Assembly (NCBI GenBank): GCA_017520545.1
Contig: JAFXFM010000023.1
Coordinates: 1 to 64,000, forward strand
Length of the DNA: 64,000 bases
Direction of reading: 5' to 3'
Origin: Alistipes sp.
Lineage (GTDB): Bacteria; Bacteroidota; Bacteroidia; Bacteroidales; Rikenellaceae
Numbering within the stretch: the first letter of the stretch is position 1; the number at the start of each line of letters is the position of its first letter. This document shows, piece after piece, positions 53,253-61,611 of this stretch. Made by a program: the position numbers and the translations under genes. A model generated the notes under the pieces. The model was given only the letters and a program-made list of their open reading frames with translations, did no database searches and had not been told where the DNA came from.

Positions 53253-53500
53253 CATAAATGATTGAGGGTGTTTTGTGCGAGGCAAGGTAGCGAAAGTGCA
53301 GCATATAAACCTATGTGAGCATTTCGGTTATTAAAGATTGGTGCAAAATTTACCAATCAGAACCCTGCCTACAAAAAAAAATCGCTTATGAGCGAGCAGA
53401 TTTTGTGCGAGGCAAGGTAGCGAAAGCGCAGCATAGTAAACCTATGTGAGCATTTCGCTATCCGACGTTATCGTGCAAAATATGCCGCTCAGAACGATTT
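53253..53500 (+). repeat. Repeat family A, two copies in tandem
   Basis: The second copy (53379-53500, 122 nt) has AAATCG/CGATTT ends, TGAGCG paired with CGCTCA, ATTTTGTGC with GTGCAAAAT, TAGCGAAA with TTTCGCTA and CATAG with CTATG. The first copy (53253-53365) has TGATTG paired with CAATCA. A CCCTGCCTAC linker joins the copies. The array ends just after the stop of the esterase gene. No gene in 53116-53501. Confidence 0.85.
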
Positions 53501-53501
53501 T

Positions 53502-54440
53502 TTACTTGGAGTAATTCGAATTAAGATACTCTCTAATGGTAAATTCCGTCTGACACGGCTCGATACCATCGGCGAGGAACTCGTTGGTGTGCTGAATGTG
53601 CTCCTTATTGAGGACACAACGATTGAGGAAAGAGAATATCTCATCGTAGTTGTCGTACATCGGCGAGACGGCAAGAATATGGTCGCGATAGTGCGCAGAG
53701 TGGAAATAGTAGGTTGCACCCTTCTTATGGAGTTGGTCGGCAATGAAGTCCGAGCCATAAAATCCGGTTGAGAGAATGGTCGCCTTGCGATATGGAACAT
53801 TACGGTCGGCGTTGCCGTGAAAGAGCATTATTGGACACGGTTTATTGTGCCAATGAGGTTTACTAAGCACCGAGTATATCGCACCTGCAAAGGCTACAAC
53901 GCCTGCAAAATTGAAATTTTTGGGGAGAATCTTGGCATATTTCGAGTGGTTTGCCAAGTAGTTTTCCGCCTGCAACACCGCTATCGCTCCGGCACTCGAA
54001 CCACTCGCCACAATAAGCGACGGGTTGATACCCAACTTTTCGGCGTTATCAAGCAGGAATTTTGTTGCACGCAACACATCCTCGGCAGCGAAATTCACTG
54101 CGCGATACATCATTCGTGCCCCCTCCAAAGTGCCGACCTCCTTATCGCTACCCTCCGTATACGCCATACCGAGGCGGTAATCTATCGATACCACGTCGAA
54201 GCCACTCGACATCAACTTCTCGAAATATGGAATATACCACTCGTGGGCTCGATCTCCGTGCGAAAAACCACCTCCAAAGGCGAATAACAAGCAAGGGTGT
54301 GCGCCCTCGCCCTCGGCGCGATAGTGGTCGAGATATAGCGGCTCTGCGCCCTCTACAAAGCAATAGGTTGTTGGTTTTGTCTGTGCAGAGAGTGTCGCCA
54401 TAGCCAAAATAAAAATTGTAGATAGTAAAATTTTTTTCAT
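53502..54440 (-). CDS. Exported alpha/beta hydrolase (esterase/lipase type)
   Basis: 312 residues with a Sec signal peptide (MKKILLSTIFILAMATLSA). Alpha/beta-hydrolase residues: oxyanion FGGGF (replacing HGGG), nucleophile in ASGSSAGAIA, Asp in HGNADRNVP and His in SAHYRDHI. It resembles carboxylesterases of the BD-FAE/acetyl-esterase group, which remove acyl groups from sugars or peptides in the periplasm. Substrate unknown. The gene ends next to a repeat-A array; it lies 1 nt downstream of rarA. Confidence 0.85.
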   Translation of the reverse strand: MKKILLSTIFILAMATLSAQTKPTTYCFVEGAEPLYLDHYRAEGEGAHPCLLFAFGGGFSHGDRAHEWYIPYFEKLMSSGFDVVSIDYRLGMAYTEGSDKEVGTLEGARMMYRAVNFAAEDVLRATKFLLDNAEKLGINPSLIVASGSSAGAIAVLQAENYLANHSKYAKILPKNFNFAGVVAFAGAIYSVLSKPHWHNKPCPIMLFHGNADRNVPYRKATILSTGFYGSDFIADQLHKKGATYYFHSAHYRDHILAVSPMYDNYDEIFSFLNRCVLNKEHIQHTNEFLADGIEPCQTEFTIREYLNSNYSK

Positions 54441-54441
54441 C

Positions 54442-55716
54442 CTACTTATATTTATCGTTCCAGAGTTGCTGCATACGTTCAGCTATGCGCTGTTCGGTCT
54501 GGTTTCCGGTGTTCGGGCGATAAAACTGCGTGCCTTTGAGCGACTCGGGCAGGAACTCTTGCTCGACAAAGTTGCCCTCGTAGTCGTGAGCATATTTGTA
54601 GCCATCGCCATACCCTTCGTCCTTCATCAGCTCGGTTACGGCATTGCGCAGATGCAACGGCACAGGGCGCAGATTGGTATCCTTTTGCACAAAGGCAAGT
54701 GCCTCGTTTATAGCCATATATGCCGAATTGCTCTTCTGCGAGGTGGCGAGATATATGGTCGTCTCGGCGAGCGTAATACGCGCCTCGGGCATACCGATTT
54801 TATGTACAGTATCGAAGCAGGCATTTGCCAACAACAGCGCGTTAGGGTTTGCCAAGCCGATATCCTCAGATGCAAGAATCACCAGGCGTCGCGCAATAAA
54901 TCTCGGCTCCTCACCTCCTGCCAACATTCGTGCCAAATAGTAGATTGCAGCATTTGGGTCGCTACCTCGCACGCTCTTTATGAAGGCGGATATGACGTCG
55001 TAATGTTGTTCGCCATTCTTGTCGTAGAGCGCGATATTCTGCTGCAACACCTCCGTTACGAGGTCGTCGGTAATCGTCAAATCGCCCTCACGCGAGGAGG
55101 TTATAATATCGAGGATATTTAACAATTTTCGGGCGTCGCCACCTGCAAAGCGGAATAATGCGGCACTCTCCTCAACCTCGATTTTTCGCTGTTTTAACTC
55201 CTCGTCGGAGGTTAGCGCACGGTCGAGTAACTTCTGTAAATCTTCGTCCTGCATTGGTCGCAGTGTATAGACCTGACAGCGGCTCAAAAGTGGCGAGATA
55301 ACCTCGAATGACGGATTCTCGGTCGTCGCGCCTATAAGGGTTATAACGCCCTGTTCTACCGCGCCGAGCAGAGAATCTTGCTGCGACTTGTTGAAACGGT
55401 GAATCTCGTCGATAAATAGCAACGGAGTCTTTGCCGAGAAGAATTTTTGGTTCTTCGCAGACTCAATAACTTCGCGCACCTCCTTCACACCGGAAGTTAC
55501 GGCCGAGAGCGTGTAGAAAGGTCGGTCGAGGGTATTTGCTACAATACGGGCAAGTGTAGTCTTACCCACCCCCGGAGGTCCCCACAAGATGAACGACGGC
55601 ACATTTCCCGCCTCAATAAAGCGACGGAACACGCCACCCTCCCCGACCAGATGTTGCTGGCCGATATAATCTTCGAGTGTCTGAGGACGAAGCCTCTCTG
55701 CTAACGGTGCAGACAT
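54442..55716 (-). CDS. rarA: Replication-associated recombination protein A
   Basis: 424-residue AAA+ clamp-loader-like ATPase (MgsA/WRNIP1) acting at stalled replication forks. Walker A LWGPPGVGKTTLARI, Walker B LLFIDEIHRF, sensor 1 GATTENPSF, and the C-terminal tetramerisation domain with GGEEPRFIARRLVILASEDIGLANP. The N-terminus PLAERLRPQTLEDYIGQ is typical. No signal. It is transcribed with the esterase, which is probably not functionally related. Confidence 0.95.
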   Translation of the reverse strand: MSAPLAERLRPQTLEDYIGQQHLVGEGGVFRRFIEAGNVPSFILWGPPGVGKTTLARIVANTLDRPFYTLSAVTSGVKEVREVIESAKNQKFFSAKTPLLFIDEIHRFNKSQQDSLLGAVEQGVITLIGATTENPSFEVISPLLSRCQVYTLRPMQDEDLQKLLDRALTSDEELKQRKIEVEESAALFRFAGGDARKLLNILDIITSSREGDLTITDDLVTEVLQQNIALYDKNGEQHYDVISAFIKSVRGSDPNAAIYYLARMLAGGEEPRFIARRLVILASEDIGLANPNALLLANACFDTVHKIGMPEARITLAETTIYLATSQKSNSAYMAINEALAFVQKDTNLRPVPLHLRNAVTELMKDEGYGDGYKYAHDYEGNFVEQEFLPESLKGTQFYRPNTGNQTEQRIAERMQQLWNDKYK

Positions 55717-55729
55717 AAATTCATTTGCT

Positions 55730-55757
55730 TTTAGCCATTAGCCAATGGCCATTGGCT
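55730..55757. repeat. Heptamer repeat (TTAGCCA)
   Basis: TTTTAGCCATTAGCCAATGG then CCATTGGC, in the spacer before rarA. Confidence 0.7.
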
Positions 55758-55760
55758 CTC

Positions 55761-56960
55761 TTATTTCTTAATTTTATTGTACTCTTCGATTGCTTTTCCC
55801 AAAATGCGGATTGCTTTTCGGAGTTCCTCCTTTTCGAGAATGTAGGCGATGCGGACCTCGTTCTTACCCAAGCCCTCCTCGGAATAAAATCCCGATGCAG
55901 GAGCCAACATTACGGTTGCGCCCTCGTACTCAAATTCACGCAAGCACCACTCGCAGAACTTATCGCTGTCGTCTATCGGCAAACGGGCAATGGTGTAGAA
56001 TGCGCCCATAGGAATTGGCGAGTAGACACCTTCGATTTTATTCAACTCATCGACCAGACAGTTACGGCGCTCGATGTACTCCTCGTAGGTGTGGATGGCG
56101 TACTCGCGTGGAGCGTCCAACGACGCCTCCGCCGCAATTTGTCCGAGCAATGGTGGCGAAAGTCGCGCCTGACAGAACTTCATCACCGCAGCACGCAGAG
56201 CCTTATTCTTTGTGATGAATGCACCGATACGGATACCACACTCCGAGTATCGCTTCGACACCGAGTCGATCAACACCACGTTCTCCTCGATACCCTCCAA
56301 GTGGCACGCCGAGATATATGGCGAGCCGGTATAGATAAACTCGCGATAGACCTCGTCCGAGAAGAGGAACAGATCGTATTTCTTCACCAAGTCGCGAATA
56401 CGATTCATCTCCTTACGAGTGTAAAGGTAACCCGTTGGGTTATTAGGATTGCATATCAGAATGCCTCGCGTACGTTCATTTATCAACGCCTCGAACTGCT
56501 CTATCGAAGGCAATGCAAAGCCATTCTCGATGGTCGATGTTATAGGACGAATCACAGCACCTGCCGATACCGCAAAAGCCATATAGTTGGCATACGCAGG
56601 CTCGGGAACGATAATTTCGTCGCCCGGATTCAGACACGACATAAAGGCGAACAACACAGCCTCCGAACCTCCTGCTGTAACGATAATATCGTCGGGTGAG
56701 AGTTTAATTTGGTATTGGTCGTAGTAGCCGACCAACTTCTCGCGCAAAGAGAGAAATCCATCGCTCGGGCTATACTCCAAAATCTCGCGATCTATATTGC
56801 GAATGGCATCGAGTGCCACCTGCGGAGTCTTGATATCGGGCTGACCGATATTGAGATGATAGACCTTTGTACCTCGTTTTTTTGCCTCTTCGGCAAGCGG
56901 AGCCAATCGGCGTATCGGCGATGCCGGCATCAGCACGGCGCGTTCTGAAATTTTTGGCAT
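55761..56960 (-). CDS. PLP-dependent aminotransferase (AspC/AlaT type)
   Basis: 399 residues from ATG 56960; an upstream in-frame ATG would add 21 hydrophobic residues absent in the family. Fold type I class I/II aminotransferase: IGQPDIKTPQ at the N-terminus, TAGGSEAVLFAF (PLP phosphate), NPNNPTGYLYT, SDEVYREFIY, and PLP Lys in SVSKRYSECGIRIG. Likely aspartate or related amino acids with 2-oxoglutarate; the exact donor is unresolved. It has its own -7 box and stands next to rarA. Confidence 0.9.
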   Translation of the reverse strand: MPKISERAVLMPASPIRRLAPLAEEAKKRGTKVYHLNIGQPDIKTPQVALDAIRNIDREILEYSPSDGFLSLREKLVGYYDQYQIKLSPDDIIVTAGGSEAVLFAFMSCLNPGDEIIVPEPAYANYMAFAVSAGAVIRPITSTIENGFALPSIEQFEALINERTRGILICNPNNPTGYLYTRKEMNRIRDLVKKYDLFLFSDEVYREFIYTGSPYISACHLEGIEENVVLIDSVSKRYSECGIRIGAFITKNKALRAAVMKFCQARLSPPLLGQIAAEASLDAPREYAIHTYEEYIERRNCLVDELNKIEGVYSPIPMGAFYTIARLPIDDSDKFCEWCLREFEYEGATVMLAPASGFYSEEGLGKNEVRIAYILEKEELRKAIRILGKAIEEYNKIKK

Positions 56961-56986
56961 AATAAGTATTGATAATATATTCCACG

Positions 56987-56994
56987 CAAATATA
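56987..56994 (-). promoter_or_regulatory. -7 box of the aminotransferase gene
   Basis: TATATTTG on the minus strand, 27 nt upstream of the ATG. Confidence 0.5.
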
Positions 56995-57118
56995 CGAAAA
57001 TAAATTGATAACATAGTTATCACTCACCCCTCTTTTCGCATATTTTTATCTTTGCATCAAATTAATAGGTATTTATACCCAAATACAACATTTCTATTGT
57101 CATATAGAATATTTTTAC

Positions 57119-57126
57119 TACTTTTG
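57119..57126 (+). promoter_or_regulatory. -7 box of the acyltransferase gene
   Basis: TACTTTTG matches TAnnTTTG, 22 nt before the ATG. A second candidate, TATCTTTG, is at 57047-57054. Confidence 0.5.
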
Positions 57127-57148
57127 TGTTGAAAACATTTACATTTTT

Positions 57149-58510
57149 ATGAAAAAAGAAGGTAAACCAAGAGATCACAACCTCTTATTGAAGGCATTTC
57201 GTGTCTATCTACAATTCGTAAATTCAGGTCTATATTTCCGTAGGGAGCATATGGTAGGTGTCGAGAAGGTGCCTATTGATGGTACGCCACTCGTAATTGT
57301 CTCGAATCACCAGAACTGTATGAACGACCCTCTTTCGGTTGCAATGAATTTGACCGACCGTCGCATCAACTTCATCGCTCGTGCCAACGTATTCAAGAAC
57401 CCTATCGCAGGCCGTTTCTTGCGCAAGTTGGGCCTCCTACCTGCTTATCGTATGTCTTACGATGGCTATGCTTCGGTAGCAAAGAACCGCGCAACCCTCG
57501 ATGCTGCGGGTCAGGCGTTGTGCGACGGCGAGAGCGTAATGCTCTTCCCTGAGGCGGGACACCAAGATAAGCGTTGGCTCGGAACATTCAAAATTGCATA
57601 TCTGAAAATCGCTTTCGATGCTGCCGAGAAGTTTAATTTCGAGCACGACGTGATGATTCTGCCTTCGTGCAACCACTACTCGAACTACTTCCACGCGCGT
57701 ACCGATATGTTAATTCGCTTCGGCGACCCTATTTCGTTGAAGCCTTTCTACGAGGAGTATAAGGCAGAGCCACGTGTTACAATGTTGAAAATCAACGAGA
57801 TTGTGCGCGAGAAGATTAAGGAGTTGATGCTTCATATCGACGATTTGGAACACTACGACCAAATCGACTTCCTCCGCGAGACGGGCTATGGTCGCAAGTA
57901 CGCTATCGAGCACGGCTTCAATTTCAACTACCTCCCTTCGCGATTGCTCTCCGACCAGAAGTTGGTATCGGCATTGCAGGAGGCAACAAAGGAGCACCCC
58001 GAGGAGATGGAGCAGGTGTATGCCGATACTGCCGAGTACGCTGATGGCTTGAAGAAGTTGCATATCCGCGACTGGCTCTTTATTCGCAAGACACGTTGGA
58101 CTTCGGCACTCCTCCGTGCTTTGGGCCTTTTGATTTTGCTGCCACTATTCATCGTTTCGATTATACCGACAGGACTGTTGTTCCTCATACCGAAAATTTT
58201 CCTCAAAGCGTGGATTAAGGACGAGATGTTCTACTCTTCGTTCCACGTTGGCGTGAGCGTATTCGTATCGGTGCCTATATGCTTCATTCTTCCAACCATT
58301 CTGTTGTGGGTATTCCTCAACTTCTGGTGGGCTTTGGGCTATATGGTAGCCTTCCCATTTATGTTCGTACTGGCTTGGAACTATATGCGTCTGTTCTGGA
58401 AATTCATCGGAACCTGCATCTATCTCGACCGTCGCAACCGACCTGTTATCAACAAGTTGCGCGACCTTCGTACCAGCATCTACGAGCGTTTGGACAATTT
58501 GTTGAAATAG
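57149..58510 (+). CDS. Glycerol-3-phosphate/lysophospholipid acyltransferase-like protein
   Basis: 453 residues. A PlsC-type domain covers about 30-220 with VSNHQNCMNDPLS as the catalytic His/Asp block (one residue longer than classical HX4D) and LFPEAGHQ as the phosphate-binding motif. The C-terminal third has two or three membrane helices (about 325-425). The double-length plan is that of a Bacteroidota subfamily rather than plain PlsC. It probably acylates a glycerolipid; with cdsA and psd 4 kb away it may serve phospholipid synthesis, but it is not in that operon. A phosphoesterase follows 6 nt later. Confidence 0.82.
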   Translation: MKKEGKPRDHNLLLKAFRVYLQFVNSGLYFRREHMVGVEKVPIDGTPLVIVSNHQNCMNDPLSVAMNLTDRRINFIARANVFKNPIAGRFLRKLGLLPAYRMSYDGYASVAKNRATLDAAGQALCDGESVMLFPEAGHQDKRWLGTFKIAYLKIAFDAAEKFNFEHDVMILPSCNHYSNYFHARTDMLIRFGDPISLKPFYEEYKAEPRVTMLKINEIVREKIKELMLHIDDLEHYDQIDFLRETGYGRKYAIEHGFNFNYLPSRLLSDQKLVSALQEATKEHPEEMEQVYADTAEYADGLKKLHIRDWLFIRKTRWTSALLRALGLLILLPLFIVSIIPTGLLFLIPKIFLKAWIKDEMFYSSFHVGVSVFVSVPICFILPTILLWVFLNFWWALGYMVAFPFMFVLAWNYMRLFWKFIGTCIYLDRRNRPVINKLRDLRTSIYERLDNLLK

Positions 58511-58516
58511 TCTTCA

Positions 58517-59020
58517 ATGCGTAGAATTGGAGTTATATCTGACACGCACGGCACCTTCGATGAGGTGCTGTGCGATTTTTTACGCGACGTTGATGAGATT
58601 TGGCACGCGGGCGATATCGGTTCAATCGAGTTGGCGGACAAAATTGCGCAATTCAAACCTCTGCGTGCCGTCTATGGCAATATCGACGGTGGCGATACCC
58701 GCTACACCTATCAGCCCTTTGCGCACTTCAAGGTCGAGGGCGTCGAGGTACTGATGACCCATATCGGCGGATATCCTCGCCACTACTCACCGCAGGCATT
58801 GGCAAAGATTCAGGCTTGCCGGCCAAAGATATTCGTTTCGGGACATTCTCACATCTTGCGTGTTGAGTACGACAAGGTCTACAACCTACTCCACCTCAAC
58901 CCGGGTGCTGCGGGGTGCTACGGCTTCCACAAAGTTCGCACAGCACTGCGCTTCACCATCGATGGCGACGACATCAAAGATATGGAACTCGGCGAATGGC
59001 CACGAGTTGGACACAAATAG
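58517..59020 (+). CDS. YfcE-like metallophosphoesterase
   Basis: 167 residues, calcineurin-like fold. Metal ligands are in GVISDTHGTFD, IWHAGDIGS, YGNIDGGD, and the C-terminal SGHSHI. Related to E. coli YfcE and MJ0936, which cleave phosphodiesters in vitro. Substrate here unknown. It is translated just after the acyltransferase gene (6-nt gap), so a lipid-linked role is possible. Confidence 0.9.
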   Translation: MRRIGVISDTHGTFDEVLCDFLRDVDEIWHAGDIGSIELADKIAQFKPLRAVYGNIDGGDTRYTYQPFAHFKVEGVEVLMTHIGGYPRHYSPQALAKIQACRPKIFVSGHSHILRVEYDKVYNLLHLNPGAAGCYGFHKVRTALRFTIDGDDIKDMELGEWPRVGHK

Positions 59021-59035
59021 ATAGAGCAGTTATTC

Positions 59036-59085
59036 CTTGGCTATTAGCCATTGGCTTTTTTTAGTTAGTAGTTAGTAGTTAGTAG
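59036..59085 (+). repeat. Heptamer repeats (TTAGCCA, then TTAGTAG)
   Basis: GGCTATTAGCCATTGGC followed by AGTTAGTAGTTAGTAG-type units, directly before the repeat-A array. Confidence 0.75.
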
Positions 59086-59097
59086 ATATTAAAATAC

Positions 59098-59473
59098 TAA
59101 CGGCACTAACGACATTTGTGCTAAACGAGGCGACGAAAGCGCAGCATAGTAAACCTATATGAGCATTTTGGCGACCGACACACTCGTGCAAAAAGAACTC
59201 ATCAGAACTCTGCCTACTTAAAAAATCGTAAATGATGAGATTATTTTTGTGCCAAGCGAGTAGACGAAAGCGCAGCATAGTAAAATGTATGTGAGCATTT
59301 CGTTACCGAGGTGCGGTGCAATAAGAACTCATCAGAACTCTGCCAACACGAAAATCGTCAATGATGAGATTATTTTTGTGCGATGTTAGGCGACAGAAGC
59401 GCAGCATAGTAAACCTATGTGAGCATTTTGGCGACCGACACACTCGTGCAAAAAGAACTCATCAGAACGATTT
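59098..59473 (+). repeat. Repeat family A, three copies in tandem
   Basis: Copies start near 59112 (5' end lost), at 59223 and at 59352; the last two are 129 nt apart. In both complete copies TGATGAG pairs with CTCATCA, in contrast to the single copies. Linkers read CTCTGCCTAC or CTCTGCCAAC. The right end of the last copy (ACGATTT, 59467-59473) codes for the final residues of the convergent nucleosidase gene. No other gene in 59021-59461. Confidence 0.85.
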
Positions 59474-60061
59474 TTCCACCTTGTCCAAGATTGGCGTAAA
59501 ATCAGTCCAAGTATTTGCGAACTCGTCGTAGGAAAGTTCGGTGTGTCCATCTTCCGGAACGTCGGAGATAACCTTTACAGCAACGAGAGGAGTGTTTCCG
59601 CACATCTCGCAAGCGATTGCAATAGCACCTATCTCCATATCGAAAATCGCCTTTTCGACACCAAAACGAGCCTTAATATCGGCTACGGAGCGAGCATTTA
59701 CAAAGGAGTCGCCGGTGAAGACTGTGATATTGTCGGTGCCAAGAAGGTTGCGAGGGTCAGATATCTCGGGAATAAAGCCCTCGGGGATATCGGCATCGTG
59801 GTATTGCACACGGTTGGGCATAACAACCTCGCCCTGCTTGAAGCCGAGTGTTCCAGCCGCATAGCCTATAACTGCCACAAGGTCGTAAGGCTGCTCTGCC
59901 TGCATCAGATGTCGCGTAAGTGTTGCAGCAGCGGCAGCTTTGCCGATACCGCTAAACGCCACAGTATAGCGATTTCTCAACTGCTCGCCCTTGCGCTCAA
60001 TGGCAAGGCGTATATTCTTATTCTCGCGCTCGGTTGGCGCAACTATCAGGATATTCTTCAT
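59462..60061 (-). CDS. Nucleosidase of the MTA/SAH nucleosidase type
   Basis: 199 residues from ATG 60061 (an upstream ATG lies in the heptamer repeat). NP-I fold: ILIVAPTERE at the N-terminus, FSGIGKAAAAATLTRHLM, and FDMEIGAIAIACE with the catalytic Glu region, then VKVISDVPED with the Asp. It would split a purine nucleoside such as methylthioadenosine or S-adenosylhomocysteine; futalosine hydrolase (menaquinone route) is an alternative. The last codons, Ser-Phe-stop, lie in the end of a repeat-A copy. Confidence 0.78.
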   Translation of the reverse strand: MKNILIVAPTERENKNIRLAIERKGEQLRNRYTVAFSGIGKAAAAATLTRHLMQAEQPYDLVAVIGYAAGTLGFKQGEVVMPNRVQYHDADIPEGFIPEISDPRNLLGTDNITVFTGDSFVNARSVADIKARFGVEKAIFDMEIGAIAIACEMCGNTPLVAVKVISDVPEDGHTELSYDEFANTWTDFTPILDKVEKSF

Positions 60062-60075
60062 ATTGGAAATAGGGC

Positions 60076-60107
60076 TTTTAGCCATTAGCCATTAGCCATT
60101 AGTTCTT
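60076..60107. repeat. Heptamer repeat (TTAGCCA) overlapping the riboflavin kinase end
   Basis: Three to four 7-bp units run from the nucleosidase start into the 3' end of the riboflavin kinase gene; the last residues KELMANG are encoded partly by the repeat (ATGGCTAATGGC). Confidence 0.7.
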
Positions 60108-60453
60108 TTATTTTCTTGGAATCTTGTTCTATCTGTTGGCGCAACTCCTCAACCGAGTCAAAGCGTTTTTCGTCGCGAATTTTCTCGTAGAGTTCCACTC
60201 TCAACTTCAAACCATAGAGCAGACCTTTGAAGCCAAAGAGGTGAGTTTCGAGCAAGCGCTTCGAGCCATCAACCGATGGACGAACGCCCACATTTGTCAT
60301 TGCTGAGTACTCCTCTCCCTCGACATAGACCTTCGAGCAATAGACACCGTTATCGATGGTTAGATTGTCATCAATAGCTATATTGGCTGTCGGAAAGCCC
60401 AATCTGCGTCCCAACCTATTACCACCTATAACGACACCCTCGATAATATCCAT
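60085..60453 (-). CDS. Stand-alone riboflavin kinase domain
   Basis: 122 residues from ATG 60453; the upstream extension in the same frame overlaps the neighbouring gene and is not conserved-looking. Complete riboflavin kinase barrel: IIEGVVIGGNRLGRRLGFPTANI (ATP/Mg site with PTAN), YSAMTNVGVRPSVDG, and LLETHLFGF with the catalytic Glu. It makes FMN from riboflavin and ATP. In nearly all bacteria this is the C-terminal half of RibF; here the N-terminal half is at 35251-35979, so RibF is split. Starts 4 nt after the AI-2E-family gene. Confidence 0.9.
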   Translation of the reverse strand: MDIIEGVVIGGNRLGRRLGFPTANIAIDDNLTIDNGVYCSKVYVEGEEYSAMTNVGVRPSVDGSKRLLETHLFGFKGLLYGLKLRVELYEKIRDEKRFDSVEELRQQIEQDSKKIKELMANG

Positions 60454-60457
60454 ACAC

Positions 60458-61585
60458 CTATATCTTATCTGTGAGTTTGCGCACCAACGACACCTCTGAG
60501 AAGAACTCCTTGGCAAAAACTCGGAATACGGTGTACGATGGCACCGCGATAAGCAAACCGAGAACGCCCCCTATGGAGCCCGCCATAAGTATCACAATAA
60601 ATATCTCGAGAGGGTGAGCCTGCACCTTCGAAGAGTAGATAAATGGCTGCAAAATAAAGTCGTCCATCAACTTCACCAAGCCCAATGTTCCAACAATCAC
60701 GCCAAGAGTGTAGGATATGGTACAACCCTCGATTGGCGACACGATGCCCACAAACAACGACACCAAAGCACCCACCGCAGGTCCCGCATAAGGCACTACG
60801 TTGAACAAGCCCATTATGGTTGCGATAAAGCAGGCATCTTTGAGGTCCATACCGAAGAGCATCAACACCACCGAAATAATCGTTGCGATAATAACACTCT
60901 CGGTAAGCAGACCTGTGAAGTAGCGCGACAAGAGCATAGACACCTTCTCAATTGCCCTATGAACATTATCGGTGTATTTGTCGGGGAAGAGAGCCGAAAC
61001 CATCTTCGAGAAGAGTCCATCCTCCTTCAAGAAGAAGAATGTGATGAACGATACCGAAAACAATACGATAACGATAGACATCACACTATTAACCATAGAC
61101 GACACCATCGAATTTGTCGCATAGTCGCTCAAGAACTTCTGCATAAACTCCACTATCTGTTCCGATATCGAAGTGTGGCTCTCGGGCAGTGCAAAAATCG
61201 TCGCTATATAGTTTTGCAGCGAAGCAAAAATCTTCTCTACACTCTGCATAGCGGCGCTCAAATCGAGCGACAACAGCTCCTGAACCTTACCCGCTACAAG
61301 TGGCAAAATCAACGATAACAGACCTCCGAATACCAACCACAGTAACATTAACGTAACCGCTGCACCCAACCAGCGCGGCACTGCGCACTCCTTGATTTTA
61401 ATCCGACAAAAGAGCGTTACCAACGGTCTACCAATAATGGCAAGTACTGCCGAGATAAGGATATACGCCACAACCTCGCGAAAGTACCACAACAAAGCAC
61501 CCACTGCCACCGTAACAGCGAGTCCTACAACCCAATGCAATACATTCTGAACGGTCAGATTGCTATTTGCTCCACTATTTCCCAT
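60458..61585 (-). CDS. AI-2E transporter family (PerM-like) membrane protein
   Basis: 375 residues from ATG 61585. Eight or so membrane helices in the family's 2+1+5 pattern, with a soluble loop near 110-200 (SLDLSAAMQSVEKIFASLQNY). Conserved GLFNVVPYAGPAVGALVSL is near 260-278. Family members have been tied to AI-2 export and Na+/H+ or other transport, so the substrate is open. It lies in the leftward cluster between psd and the riboflavin kinase. Confidence 0.88.
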   Translation of the reverse strand: MGNSGANSNLTVQNVLHWVVGLAVTVAVGALLWYFREVVAYILISAVLAIIGRPLVTLFCRIKIKECAVPRWLGAAVTLMLLWLVFGGLLSLILPLVAGKVQELLSLDLSAAMQSVEKIFASLQNYIATIFALPESHTSISEQIVEFMQKFLSDYATNSMVSSMVNSVMSIVIVLFSVSFITFFFLKEDGLFSKMVSALFPDKYTDNVHRAIEKVSMLLSRYFTGLLTESVIIATIISVVLMLFGMDLKDACFIATIMGLFNVVPYAGPAVGALVSLFVGIVSPIEGCTISYTLGVIVGTLGLVKLMDDFILQPFIYSSKVQAHPLEIFIVILMAGSIGGVLGLLIAVPSYTVFRVFAKEFFSEVSLVRKLTDKI

Positions 61586-61611
61586 ACTCGTCAAAATATA
61601 TTTACGGCTTA

